Positions 47,164 to 59,453 of a stretch of 64,000 nt of DNA are shown here, piece after piece (positions within the stretch are counted from its first letter, which is position 1; every line of letters starts with the position of its first letter). The translations under genes were made by a program, and so were the position numbers. Source of the stretch: Typha latifolia (taxonomy: Eukaryota > Streptophyta > Magnoliopsida > Poales > Typhaceae); NCBI GenBank assembly GCA_019914945.1, contig CM034103.1:1736001-1800000 (forward strand), written 5' to 3'. The notes under the pieces were generated by a model. That model worked only from the letters and a program-made list of their open reading frames with translations, was not told the DNA's origin and did not search any database.

Positions 47164-48964
47164 TGATCAGAAGCAGAAATGAGTGTTCTATATCTCTGAG
47201 ATATTACTTCTTGTCCTACGTTATTAATCTTGTTATTTTACTGTTGGATAAGTTATCTCCTCTTATTCATATCCATCGTTCAAACTGAAACTTTATTCAG
47301 AGCTAATGAGGAGAAAGATTCTACTGCCTCTCTCTGCAACTCCATTTACTCACTCACTTAATTACTTAGTGACTGGATTCGCTCATTGCCATTCTGTGGT
47401 CTGTCTTTAGCCAAAAAGAAGCTGTGAAGTACCATCTTGCGTGCTGACTGATAATGGGATAGTTATGGTGAATTTTTACAAATCTCAGATTAGCAATTTT
47501 CTTTATATTCTCCTAGTACCATATCCTTTCTACCGTTGACATCTGATATAATTTCCATTCACCGAATGCTTCATCTCAATGATCCCATTGACCAAAAGCA
47601 GTTGGTCTCCCAATGCCAATTCAAGGAAAGAACACTGATTCTCCTTGCTAAAATGTTTTCTTATTAACAGCTAATCTAGTTTAGTCATACAGACAAGAAT
47701 GAAATTAGAGAATGTGGTAATCACAACAAAGTGTTTATCACTCATGAATCAGAGAGTGAACCTGGAAGTGAACATGTAGCAGGAAAATTTCATCTCATTA
47801 GTTTCAGTTGCCAACCAAGAATCTGGTGGCAAAAACATTTCAGTTAACAAGTACAATGCATGTTACTTTGCTTTAGTCTGAACAAATATAAAACTCGATG
47901 ATTTACACCATTCATCTCTAAGAAATGTTACTTATATATCAAAGTATTGTTCATTTTTTTGGCTAAGTCCACCCAAAGAGGGGCCTCCTAGTTTAGCAGT
48001 TCCTCCGAGCCGCCACAGAGGAAAAACATTAGCATTTCAAGGTGTTCTTCAAGTCTTCGTTCTGACAAAAGTTCCATTTTCTTTTAGTATCATGAATACG
48101 ACCAAGAAGCCAGCAAAGAAACCTATAACAGGAGAATTGCATCTGTTAACCTCAGCTGGCAACCTAGAATCATATGGCAACACATTTCATCTAATAAGGA
48201 CAATGAACTGTCTCCAGCTTTACTCCGGATAGAATTTTTTTTTTGATGATTTACACCATCTCTAAGAACCGCCATTTTAAATTGATCATACTCATGTTTA
48301 GCAGTTCCTCAAAGCAGCACATTCCTTAACCTGGATGAGAACCTTGCCACCATAAGAAGATTGCCTTCATTCTGAAAAAAAGCTTCTCTTGTTTCTTCAC
48401 TAAATCTCCAGAAACATTTCATATTAACTTACTGGCAACTTAGTAAAATGTGCAAGACGCTGCTTGACTAGAAGCTGATAATTTTGAAATATTTATACAA
48501 TATACAAAACTTGTTTCTGAATTTTTTTGGATTATTATATTCCACTCTATGCCATGTAGGCATTTGCATCGACCATAACAAATAAACAAATCCGCATCTG
48601 AATTCTTTGATAGGGTAGCATTGGTAACTCGGCAAAAACCCACTGCTACCTGCTGGGAAGATGTACGACCAAAATAATCCTAAACAAGCATACCGAACTA
48701 CTGCAAGGCACATATCTTCTGATTCTCCTTGCCATTTGCCAACCTCAACATCATGAGCAAGTTTACTAATGTCATGTAAATCTCCTAGGATTCTGGTTGC
48801 GAACAAACTGCAAAGTTAAATATGTGCACAATCTTTACTGAAACTTACAAGTTCAACTCGCCCATATTTTCCTTCATCATCTGCCACTTGGCAAAATCCC
48901 CAATGCTTCCTTCTGGGAATATGTCAGACCAAAACAATCCTCAATAATCATGCAAAGTTGCAAA
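47164..48964. other. Spacer between converging genes
   Basis: Holds the 3' ends of two converging genes, the storage-protein-like gene and the PPR gene. No supported coding frame; an AATTTTTT-type run lies near 48230-48243. A segment of about 48790-48960 repeats phrases found at about 48590-48700 (GGCAAAA(A/T)CCC, CTGCTGGGAA/TTCTGGGAA, ACGACCAAAAT/CAGACCAAAAC), pointing to a small duplication. Confidence 0.5.
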
Positions 48965-48965
48965 C
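48590..48965 (+). repeat. Small diverged duplication downstream of the PPR gene
   Basis: Blocks about 48627-48715 and 48887-48975 share GGCAAAA, (T/C)CCC, (C/T)T(G/T)CTGGGAA, ATGT, GACCAAAA(T/C)AATCCT, AATAATCATGC or ACAAGCATACC, ACTACTGCAAG, and are about 260 bp apart. The second copy runs into the stop region of the PPR gene, so part of the PPR 3' end seems to have been copied. Confidence 0.6.
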
Positions 48966-50722
48966 TACTGCAAGTCACTTCCCTTCTGAGTCTCCTTACC
49001 GTTTGCTAGACTTAACCTCAGGGCCAAGTCTTCCAATATCCTGTTAATCTGTTGTGATCCCGGTTTGGAACGGTCTCCAACTTTAAAGTTGTGAACAATC
49101 TCGTTCAAATGTACAAGTCTATGACCAGGCCTAAATCTTTCACATTTTTCCTTCATCATAAACTTCACCTTCTGAGCATCATCCCATTTACCAGCTGCGA
49201 CATACACACTGCACAACAAAGCATAGTAAGAACCATTATTAGGTTCCAACTCAATTAGTCTCTTTGCCATCTGTTCACCCAGCTCCAACTCTCCTCGGAA
49301 CCGGCATAATCCAAGCAAGCCACCCACTGCCAATGATTCTGTATCCGCAGGCATGCTCCTCAACACTTCTTCTGCCTCTTGTAGAAGTCCGAGACCTCCA
49401 TAAAGGTTAGCCATGCACCAATAATGAGCAAACGTCGGCTTGAGCTTATACAAGCTAGTCATTTGGTCAAAATATCTCCTCCCCGCAGCTAAGAGACCTG
49501 CACGGGCACAAGCGCAGAGGACCCCAACGAAAGTTACTTCATCGGGTATGATCCTTGACTGTGGTTCTATCTGCGTGTTAGCTTCTTGTCCTCCATCATC
49601 ATAACTATCACCTGGCAGAAAACCAAAGAGCAAGTGTTAAATTGATATCAATACAACGTTGAACAAATAAAAAAGAAAGAGAAGGGAAGTCTCAAACTCA
49701 CATCTTCCCACCATTTCTTGGAACAACCAGAGCCCCTCCTTTGGATCACCATAAACACACTGCCCTACAATCATCGCGTTCCAACAAACCAAATTCTTGT
49801 ATCGAATCCCACCAAAAACATTCGTCGCAACGTCCACCCTCCGGCATTTCCCATACATATCCACCAACGCCGTCCAAAACACCAAATTGTCCTCTGCAAA
49901 GTTCCTCAAGAAGAACCCATGCACCTCCCTCCCCGAATTCATCCTCCCCAACCTCGCACATGCCGTGACTGCACTCACCATTGTCGTTGCGCTTCCCTTC
50001 AACCTTCCCTGCCCCACCATCTCCCTAACCATCTCCAACGCCTGCTCCGGGCTCCCTTTCTTGACATACCCGCTAATCATGACGTTCCAAGAAACCACAT
50101 TTCTCCTCGGCATTCGGTCGAACATTTGGAAGGCGGTGTCCAAGTCGTCGGAGAGAACGTACGCGTCGACGATGGAATTCCAGGAGACGACGTCCCGGTG
50201 AGGCATTTCGTCGAACAGGTACTGGGCGGATCCGAGGCGGCCGAAGCGGGCATAGAAGTGGAGGAGGGCGTTGCGGACGTGGAGGGCGGCATCGAGGCCG
50301 CGGCAGAGGGCCTGAGCGTGACATTGCTGGCCGGAGAGGAGTGTAGCGGAGGAGCGGAGGAGAGGGGGGAAGGAGAAGCGGTTGGGGAAAAAGGAAGGGG
50401 AGGAGGAGAGGAGGGAGGAGAAGAAGAGGAGAGAGAGGTGGGGAGCGAGATGGGAGAGGTGATGGAGGAGGCAGTTGAGAGAAAAGAGAGGGAGCGAGGA
50501 AGAGAATGGGAGGTGGCGGAAGAGGAGGAGGGTGTGAGGGAGAGGTGAGTAGGCGGCGGAGGAGCGGAGGAGGAGGGCGGAGGATACGGGTGAGGAAAGG
50601 AGGAGGCCGGAGGAGAGGAGGTGGGCGTGGGCTTGGAGGACGGCGGGGAAGGAGCGGACGCGGTAACGGAGGAGGCGGAGGAGAGATGGAGACGGTGGTG
50701 GGGAATCGTTGGGGACGGTCAT
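48965..50722 (-). CDS. Pentatricopeptide repeat protein with a C-terminal E-like region
   Basis: Exons 50722-49702 and 49611-48965 join in frame (donor GTGAGT, acceptor TGCCAG) to 555 residues. The N-terminal part is Ser/Leu/Pro-rich with many Arg and fits a mitochondrial or plastid targeting region. PLS-type repeats follow: DAALHVRNALLHFYARFGRL, LFDEMPHRDVVSWNSIVDAY, MFDRMPRRNVVSWNVMISGY, then NLVFWTALVDMYGKC and NLVCWNAMIVGQ. Exon 2 has DEVTFVGVLCACARAGLL, a YWCMANLYGGLGLLQEAEEV repeat and an E-type tail (YYALLCSVYVAAGKWDDAQKV). Such proteins bind organelle RNA and often guide C-to-U editing. No DYW domain is present. The 90-nt intron lies in the segment where one repeat is interrupted by about 20 non-conserved residues; most genes of this family have no intron. 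The chosen Met (50722) is preceded by AT-rich leader and GGCCCA motifs. Confidence 0.92.
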
Positions 50723-50780
50723 GGGCAACCAAAACAAGGTGGGGTTTTGGGTTTTTACGTGTATAGAAGTTGGTCTGCAC

Positions 50781-50810
50781 TGGGCCAAACTTAGGTTCTC
50801 ATCCGGCCCA
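50781..50810 (-). promoter_or_regulatory. Paired site II (TGGGCY/GGCCCA) elements of the PPR promoter
   Basis: TGGGCC at 50781-50786 and GGCCCA at 50805-50810 lie 60-90 nt upstream of the PPR start codon. Site II elements bound by TCP factors are enriched in plant promoters of mitochondrial and translation genes, which fits an organelle RNA-binding protein. Confidence 0.5.
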
Positions 50811-50870
50811 AAGGCCAGGCCCCTACTTAGTAACTCACTATTAATCTGTAAAAAAATTAAAATAAAATAA

Positions 50871-50911
<41 letters not shown>

Positions 50912-51363
50912 CATTAGTTTATCTTGATAGAGCTCTTTGTGAAGCCAATAATAATCTATCAAGTAGCAGGTTGAAAATATTTAAATCCTTCATTAATAAA
51001 AAAATATTTAGAATAAAACTGGAGACACAAACTATGTTACATATGCTATTTCTTTATCCCGGGAAGCTTCGGGCGGTGACCGACCGAGTATGACTAAATA
51101 GAACCTATGACTATACTCCATCACCGTTGCGTTCTTAAGCAAGAAAAACCCCAACTACTACGTTTCCGAGAATTAATTAATTCATATCATAATTTCAGGT
51201 GTAAATTAACAAGCATTCCTCCCAATCTTGTATTAAAAATAGGAGGCAAAAAGGTACAAGCTATCATGGGAATGATTCGAAATTACGCGGCGACGCATGT
51301 GCGGCGCGTGCTCCACCGCGGACGCTGGGCCCATCACCGGCTTCCTCACCGTCGCGTCGGTGC

Positions 51364-51406
<43 letters not shown>

Positions 51407-52408
51407 CCTGCTCCTCCTCTAATCGTAGCAATTACGACCATCCATGTAATAAAACAACACTAACGCGTCGTTTGGTTCGTATAAATTAGATCTCTATATT
51501 TTGTTATATTTTAATTCGATATGCAAAAACTTTTTATCACAGATAAAAAATACAATAAAATTATGCACGTTCTTTAAATATAATTGATCAAACTCAAATT
51601 ATTACATAAACTTATTTAGAGTAATTATTATAATTTATAATTAAATAATAATATACCTAATTTATATTTAAACAGTGTGTATAAAAATTATCCTTCAAAA
51701 AACTTTATGTAAACCTAGGTTTTTTTTGTTTGTTTGATAAAGCCAAGAATGTGGTCCCCGCCAAATTAGCCGTTGCAGGTACGCGTGTTCGAAATAGCTA
51801 CAGCCTATTAGATTTCACCACGTTAATGTTGTGGTAAATTCCTACAACTTATTTCTGTACGAAATCCTCATGCAGCCGGTCCCCAGAGAGTGTTTGCTGT
51901 TCGAATATATACAGCCGATCCATAGCACGCTCCATCATCTCCGCCTCCTCTCGCGCTATTATGCACGAAAAGGAAAAAAACGAAGAGGAAAAAAAAAAGA
52001 ACTCCATTTCCATTTTAAGCTCCTTCCATCTTCGATCCTTCCTGAGTTCCTTCTTTGCTCTCAGGAAACCCTAAGTCTAATCCTAGGAAAAAAAAGGAAA
52101 AGAAAAATTCTCCTCGCTGGGTATTGGAGCTCATCTTTTTCTCTTCCCCTTGTCAAAAAGCCAACTTTATTTGAGACACTCCCCATGTACTCGGTTTTCT
52201 CCAATAAAGAAATGCCTCCATGTTGCTTATAGTAGTACTGTTGGACTGTTCCCCAACTCTACCGTTCTCAACTTCCCTTTACCATACCCAGAAGTCTTTT
52301 CCGTATCTTTGATCCAGTTGTAGTCTAAGAACGCGCATTTGATCGAGAGCTGGATCTTTGTAGCTGTCTCTTGCGCTTCCAACTCATTGGAGAGTTGGTA
52401 TTGGGATG
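50811..52408. other. Intergenic between the divergent PPR and CSLD genes
   Basis: Contains a TA repeat at 50876-50908, a TTA repeat at about 51365-51407, and a GC-rich patch at 51285-51360 with an open frame that ends in the TTA repeat and has no family match. The part from about 51930 on is probably the 5' leader of the CSLD gene (CT/AG-rich, TTCTTTGCTCTCAGGAAACC). No independent gene is supported. Confidence 0.45.
51365..51407. repeat. TTA trinucleotide repeat
   Basis: About 14 TTA/TAT units in uninterrupted array. It creates an artificial run of Tyr codons in one frame. Confidence 0.95.
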
Positions 52409-52771
52409 GTAAGAATCCATTATTTAAAACCATTTCCTCTTCTGGGTCTCTTCGATTGAAGTATTCCGAGTTGAAGTAGCTTGATTTCTTGGCGATCTAT
52501 TGTTCTTAAGCAACATCGCTTGCTTCCTTTGAGATAATGTTTTAAAAGTTCGCATTTTTAAGCTACCTTTAAGCTCTTTTTGATGTTTGTAATCCACCCG
52601 CTTCGCATATCTCAAATTCTCGTGTTTTGCTGTGATTTTGAGGTGATCCACTACCCATATTAGTTTAATATTTTAGCACTTCTCCTCTTCTGGGCGATCC
52701 GTTGCCATCCTTTTTTTTTTCCTTTCTCCCTTTGTTTGTTGTTTGAGGTGTTCTACTCTTGGGTATTGTAG
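52409..52771 (+). other. Probable 5'-UTR intron of the CSLD gene
   Basis: A good donor (GGATG-GTAAGA at 52409) and an acceptor preceded by a T/C-rich tract (TTGTAG ending at 52771) bracket 363 nt just upstream of the CSLD start codon. No ATG-started CSLD-like sequence is present upstream, so the intron would lie wholly in the leader. This rests on splice signals alone. Confidence 0.45.
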
Positions 52772-52808
52772 ATCCAGTGAGGTAGAAGAAGGTGGAGTAG
52801 CTAGTGTC

Positions 52809-55800
52809 ATGGCTTCCAACAGCTTTCTCAGGAACAGCCGATCAGCTCGCATTTCTTCGTCGGGGGCTGACCCACTTCAGGTTGGTGGGAGGCCACCGGC
52901 AGGCCCTCCGGCTCCCACAGTGAAGTTCGCCCGCCGGACCCAGTCCGGCCGGTATGTTCGCTACTCCCAAGATGACCTCGATAGTGAGTTAGGGAGTGGC
53001 GAGTTATCGCAAGAGTTTCTTGATTACCATGTGCAGATCCCCGCCACACCAGATAACCAGCCGATGGAGATGGGCGTGGATCCATCCATCACAGCCAAGG
53101 TCGAGGAGCAGTATGTATCGAATTCCCTCTTCACAGGCGGCTTCAACAGCGTCACTCGTGCTCATTTGATGGATAAGGTGATAGATTCAGAGGCGAATCA
53201 TCCCCAGATGGCTGGTGCCAAGGGGTCATCTTGTGCAATCCAAGGATGCGACTCCAAGGTCATGACCGACGAGCGTGGGATTGATATCCTCCCCTGCGAG
53301 TGTGACTTCAAGATCTGCGCAGAATGTTTCAATGATGCTGTTCAGGCTGGTGGCGGTGTCTGCCCAGGTTGCAAGGAGCCGTACAAAGCTACAGAATTGG
53401 AGGAGGTGGTGAATAATGCTGGCTCTGGGCGACCGCTGCCTTTACCTCCTCCACCACCCGGGGTGTCTAGGATGGAAAGGAGGCTTTCTCTGATGAGGTC
53501 ACAGAAGATGACCCGGAGTCAGACGGGTGATTGGGATCATAACCGATGGCTATTCGAGACAAAGGGAACTTATGGCTATGGGAATGCCATCTGGCCTAAA
53601 GAGAACGGAGGAGATGGTGGCAATGGAGGAAATGGGCAACCTACGGAACTGTCAAGCAAGCCATGGAGGCCGCTTACCCGCAAGCTGAAGATCCCTTCTG
53701 CTGTCCTGAGCCCATATAGGTAAGACCGTAAGACAGCTCATTGTGCTGCTATAGATAAATAAATTCAGTTAAGGATCTTGTGAAGGTTTTTCTGGCACTC
53801 CATGTACTCTACAAGTTCATGTGTTTGTGGGCCGACATACATTTGTTTCTAGGCACAGAGGATTAATTTCTTTCTTAGATCCTGGTTCGTTGTAGGGCTC
53901 AATGGATTGATATCCTAATCTGACCTGTCCACACAAATTTGATACTCATCATTAGATCTTCGTTTGCCAGTTACCATTATGAGATCCTTCATTGTTGTTG
54001 CGCGTTAGTAAAACCTGGCAGGTTATTCCACTTACCCTTGGAGAACCTGTTCAAACTTACAAGTGTGAACCTTTTTTATATTTTTAGTGTCGATATAGTG
54101 AAATATAGTTTCTTTCAAAAATAATGCAAAGTGCACATATTTGCTGATTTGTGATCTTCTGTATGCATTGTTGTTTACTTTCTTAGAGACTCTTGTATCC
54201 CTGCACACAACCTTTCTCTCTTTCTTTATTATAATTTCATTATTTTTGTTTTGTAGGCTACTTATACTTATTCGCATGGTTGCCCTTAGTCTATTTCTTG
54301 CATGGAGAGTGAAACACAAAAATGAGGATGCAATATGGCTATGGGGAATGTCTGTTGTCTGTGAATTGTGGTTTACTTTCTCTTGGCTCCTGGACCAGCT
54401 CCCAAAGCTGTGCCCTGTCAACCGAGCCACTGATCTTTCAGTCCTCAAAGAGAAGTTTGAAAACAACCCTACTGGAAAATCTGATCTTCCAGGCATTGAT
54501 GTGTTTGTTTCCACTGCTGATCCAGAAAAAGAACCGCCATTGGTCACAGCAAACACTATCCTTTCCATCCTTGCAGTTGATTACCCTGTCGAGAAACTTG
54601 CTTCTTATGTTTCAGATGATGGGGGTGCTCTTCTAACCTTTGAAGCAATGGCCGAAGCTGCCAGTTTTGCTAATTTATGGGTGCCCTTCTGCCGTAAGCA
54701 TAATATTGAGCCTAGAAATCCAGAGAGCTACTTCAATTTGAAGAAGGATCCTTATAAGAACAAGGTTCGGTCAGATTTTGTCAAGGACCGGAGACGGGTG
54801 AAGAGAGAGTACGATGAATTCAAGGTTCGAATCAATGGGTTGCCCGATTCAATCCGTCGACGATCTGATGCATACCATGCTCGTGAAGAGATCAAGGCTA
54901 TGAAGCGGCAGCGAGAAACTGCTGGTGATGATCCAGTGGAAAGTGTGAAAATTCCGAAAGCAACTTGGATGGCTGATGGTACCCATTGGCCGGGCACTTG
55001 GATCAGTCCTTCCTCTGAACATTCTCGAGGTGACCATGCTGGAATCATTCAGGTATATCTTGCATATATTCTGTTTGATTTTCCAAAGTAGATTCTTTTG
55101 AATTTGGTAGAGGTGTGTTTTTACATTGCGGTACTCTCCATTATTATATTATTATTGTTATTATTAATTATTATCATTATTATTATTATTATTATTGTTA
55201 TTATAATAGTGATAATGACTAGACTTTCTAATTTTAAGGAACCGTTGTTTAGCTGGGATTAGCCTTCTAATTTCTGCAAGTACTTGTGAAAAATGATACC
55301 AGATTGTTAGGGACATGAAACCAAGGAGCATCATCCTGTGAATTTTGAGTCAGATATTTGAACCCTTTTCCCCTAAGTGCTACAAAAATGTTCCATTTTG
55401 TAATATAGAGCCTAAATTGCATCATTATTCCTAATACTGTAATGACACAAATTATAACACCTGTCTCAAATATATGATGCTAGAAAAGAAAAACACTTGC
55501 ATGATCTCTTTCATATGTTTTGTTGTAGGTAATGTTGAAACCTCCCAGTGATGAACCCTTGTATGGCAACAACGATGAAGACGGCCCAATTGACTTCACA
55601 GATGTTGACATCCGTTTGCCAATGTTGGTTTACGTGTCACGAGAGAAGCGCCCGAGCTATGACCACAACAAGAAGGCTGGTGCCATGAATGCCCTTGTCC
55701 GTGCCTCTGCCATCATGTCAAATGGCCCCTTCATCCTCAACCTTGACTGTGACCATTATGTCTACAATTCACAGGCTTTCCGTGAGGGCATATGCTTCAT

Positions 55801-57283
55801 GATGGACCGCGGTGGTGACCGCATCTGCTATGTGCAGTTTCCTCAGCGGTTTGAGGGTATCGATCCATCTGACCGCTATGCCAACCACAATACGGTTTTC
55901 TTTGATGGTAACATGCGAGCTCTAGATGGTATCCAGGGGCCTGTATATGTGGGTACTGGTTGCCTCTTCCGTCGGGTTGCTCTCTATGGCTTCGATCCTC
56001 CCCGTTCTAAAGATCACCAGACTGGATGTTGCAGCTGCTGCTTTCCCCAAAGGCGCAAAAAAACTTCAGCCGTTGCTTCTGAGGAGACTCGGGCTCTTCG
56101 AATGGGAGACTCTGATGAAGAGGAGATGAACCTCTCAACATTTCCGAAAAAGTTTGGCAATTCAAGCATTCTTGTTGACTCAATTCCAGTTGCTGAGTAC
56201 CAAGGTCGACCTCTTGCTGATCACCCTGCGGTTAAGAATGGACGTGCGCCTGGTGCCCTCACCATCCCTCGTGACCTTCTTGATGCATCAACAGTTGCTG
56301 AGGCCATCAGTGTTATATCGTGCTGGTACGAAGACAAGACAGAATGGGGACAGCGTGTCGGGTGGATTTATGGGTCTGTAACTGAGGATGTTGTCACAGG
56401 CTACAGAATGCACAACAGGGGATGGAAGTCTGTTTACTGTGTTACAAAGCGTGATGCCTTCCGTGGAACAGCACCCATCAACCTCACAGATCGACTTCAC
56501 CAGGTACTCCGTTGGGCAACAGGCTCAGTAGAAATCTTCTTCTCCCGTAATAATGCCCTCCTTGCAAGCCCAAAGCTTAAGTTCTTACAGAGGATTGCAT
56601 ATCTTAATGTCGGAATTTACCCATTTACCTCTATCTTCCTAATTGTCTACTGCTTCCTCCCAGCACTCTCTCTCTTCTCTGGGCAATTTATCGTGCAGAC
56701 CCTCAATGTGACCTTTCTCACATACCTCCTCATTATCACCTTGACACTCTCCATGCTGGCAGTGCTTGAGGTCAAATGGTCAGGGATTAATTTGGAAGAA
56801 TGGTGGCGAAACGAGCAGTTTTGGCTAATTGGGGGAACTAGTGCCCATCTAGCCGCCGTGCTTCAGGGATTGCTGAAGGTGATTGCTGGGATTGAGATCT
56901 CGTTCACCCTCACTTCAAAATCGGCAGGTGATGATGTAGACGATGAGTTTGCTGATCTTTACATTGTCAAGTGGACTTCGCTGATGATCCCACCTATCAC
57001 CATCATGATGGTGAATCTGATAGCCATCGCTGTCGGCATCAGCCGAACCATATACAGTGTGCTGCCACAGTGGAGCAAGCTGTTGGGTGGCGTTTTCTTC
57101 AGCTTCTGGGTCTTGGCTCATCTTTATCCATTTGCAAAGGGGCTGATGGGGAGAAGAGGAAGAACACCAACGATTGTCTTTGTGTGGTCTGGGCTTATTG
57201 CCATCACCATTTCACTGCTTTGGGTTGCAATTAACCCCCCATCCGCAAATTCCCAGATTGGTGGTTCCTTCACATTCCCTTGA
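52809..57283 (+). CDS. CSLD: Cellulose synthase-like protein D (CSLD)
   Basis: Exons 52809-53719, 54257-55052 and 55529-57283 join in frame to 1,153 residues, the usual length of the family. An N-terminal Cys-rich RING-like region (Cys142, 147, 163, 165, 170, 173, 185, 188) precedes two membrane segments (about 304-350). The GT2 catalytic region carries DDGG at 424-427, DCD at 642-644, TED at 854-856 and QVLRW at 894-898. About six membrane segments follow, and the protein ends IGGSFTFP. CSLDs make beta-1,4-glucan in the Golgi, plasma membrane or cell plate and are needed for tip growth of root hairs and pollen tubes and for cytokinesis. The sequence resembles the CSLD2/CSLD3 branch of rice and Arabidopsis; that placement is from recall, not from a tree. 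Intron 2 holds an ATT repeat at about 55140-55205. No disabling change was seen. Confidence 0.97.
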
Positions 57284-59453
57284 ATCACTCTAGTTTTGAT
57301 TGATTCATGGAATAGTTTGGTAAATGGGTGTCGGTTGAAGACAATGCTTTTTAGTTACTGAAAGCAACCAATTGAGGTGAAAAGTTTTAATATAGTGGGA
57401 GTACATTTGATCATGCTCTGTTTAAATGTACCAGTTACTTGTAGATGGATGATCCAACTCGTTTGGTTTTGTAATTTAAGAACGCTATCAAAGTGGATTC
57501 GTTGTTCTTTTGTTAAATATTGAAGCTATTGCCTTCACCTGCACATCTATTGCAACCTTGCAGGGTTTAATTGCAGCCTTTTTTTTTTCTTTTTTTTTTT
57601 CTCTCCCAGTTAGAAGAGGCCTCCTGCTATATGTATGTATACATATATCTAAATTAGTTATACAGTTACAAGTCATATCCTACTACCCAATTTATACTTA
57701 GGTTAAATTCTGAATTGCCTCTTTTAACTTTTATTTCCGTTACTTAATTAATTGTTAGTTTTTATTTTTCTGTTTAGGGCTTGGCATTAGATGCATCGTA
57801 ATGCAAGAATATAGTGATTGGCACCGTTTAAGTTGTGGCAATGTTGACACCTTACGTTATGCCAGGTATCAAAACTTTTCTCCTTGAACCTGTTATCTGA
57901 CATTAAGTCAACTGATATCAACTTCCCTAGGCTATGGTTGGATTCCTCGGGTTGAGAACTCAAAATGTCTGTTGACTCTGTTGGGTATTCCAACCAGATG
58001 GAGATGTAGTATTGCTGCAATTCCGTATTCTGAGGCCTTTGTGTGATAATATCAGATCAAAAAATAAAGGCAAAAAATAAAAAAATGATCACGTATCTGG
58101 ACGCTATAGCCTTTTACTTATTACCTGCATTTGTACAAAGGTTTCAAGCACAAGCAAGTTTCCACTTTTATAGTGTGTTAGATGTTATTATTCTCCATGA
58201 TCAAAAGGTGAAATAGAAGATGTGCACTGAACAAAAGATTTGGATATGCCAGCCATGGGCAAAACTTTGGATTAGTCTCAGCTTGCCATGCTGTTGAATG
58301 GATGCAAGATTGTGGCTCATCCTTTGCATCATGCTTTTTAGGTGATCAGTAGATTTAAATTCCTATATGGTACAAACTCTTACAGCTCATGTTGGCAAGT
58401 CATCATTGCCGGTTAAAAGTTAGGATCTTTCTCCTTTCTCTGGTTGGTCGTCCTCAATAGGATCAATTCTGGAGAGCTTTTGGCTAGAGAAGGGGTTTCA
58501 AAGCCCTTCTAATGCCCTCTTTATGTGGCACCTATGAGACTCCTTTCTTCTGCCATACCAATGGGAGTCTCTTCCCTCTATTCTGGGCTCGTCTCTGCAA
58601 GAGGACTGACTCAACCATAACCAAATTTATAACTGGCATAATGTAAATGTGGAAATTCATGGTAACAAGGCACTGAATTGCAGAATATTTATTTCAACCA
58701 AACTTGATCTTAGCTGAAGAAACTTGGGACTCGTAAATTGAATCGCGGATGTCAAAAGATGACACTTTTCCGAACAAAAGAAATAAAGATGTTAAAAAGA
58801 AGAATCTGGTATTCTAATTTTCCTCTTAGATTAAGAAAAAAAATGCAATGTGTACATCTGTAGATGACAATAAAAAGAACCAATTCCAGCTGTTAATAGA
58901 AAAACTCTTGAACCACCTAGTGTTGGTGAACACTTTTGGTTAATCTGTAATATTTCATGGAGATGGCCAGGAAAAATCATGAAAGAAATGGCCAACTTCC
59001 AGTTGCAGTTCTACCGGCTCTTTTAGGTACCACAGAAATTGCAACATAGTGAGGATTTGATTACCCCCAGACAAATTCGCAACCATAAGAAAAAAAAAGA
59101 ACAAGAAATCAAGATTCATAAGTTCCTTCCTAAAAGCAGCAAGTAGAAATGGAAGGCTCACCTGGGGGGCCTTGCAAACTGGAGTAAAAACCTGCATGAA
59201 CAAATGAGCCAGTTAGACTATGTGCATGATATTAGAAATATTAGAATATTGTCAGGAATTTTAAGCATATCATTACCAAGTTTCAGCTCAACTACAAACT
59301 CTGGTGAGATTAAGTTCGACAGTGCTTAAGGCGTGAAGAAAGTAGTTGAGACAGCATAGACGTGTGCAACTCCATTCTGCAAGTTGCATCCAATCAGGTG
59401 GATGCATATAAGCATGACTCAAGATTGAGGTCAAGCACACCATAAGAAGCTCC
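57284..59453. other. CSLD 3' region and spacer before the FAS1 gene
   Basis: The first 250 bases or so are the CSLD 3' untranslated region. The rest is AT-rich with a poly-T stretch near 57580-57600 and no supported protein gene. On the minus strand the interval 59162-59191 is bounded by consensus acceptor and donor signals; see the antisense observation in Part 2. Confidence 0.45.
59406..59411 (+). promoter_or_regulatory. Candidate TATA box of the FAS1 gene
   Basis: TATAAG, preceded by GCA, lies 48 nt upstream of the FAS1 start codon and would give a very short leader. Confidence 0.35.

Noticed and set aside
49718..50548. 276-codon plus-strand open frame
   Set aside because: It lies exactly opposite PPR exon 1, is low in complexity (Glu/Gly/Arg repeats) and matches no family; it is a by-product of GC-rich codons.
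50073..50780. 235-codon minus-strand open frame rich in Pro and Arg
   Set aside because: Shifted frame of the PPR gene; proline runs come from CTC/TCC-rich DNA.
51107..51463. 118-codon frame ending in a Tyr run
   Set aside because: The Tyr run is a TTA microsatellite and the rest has no recognisable domain.
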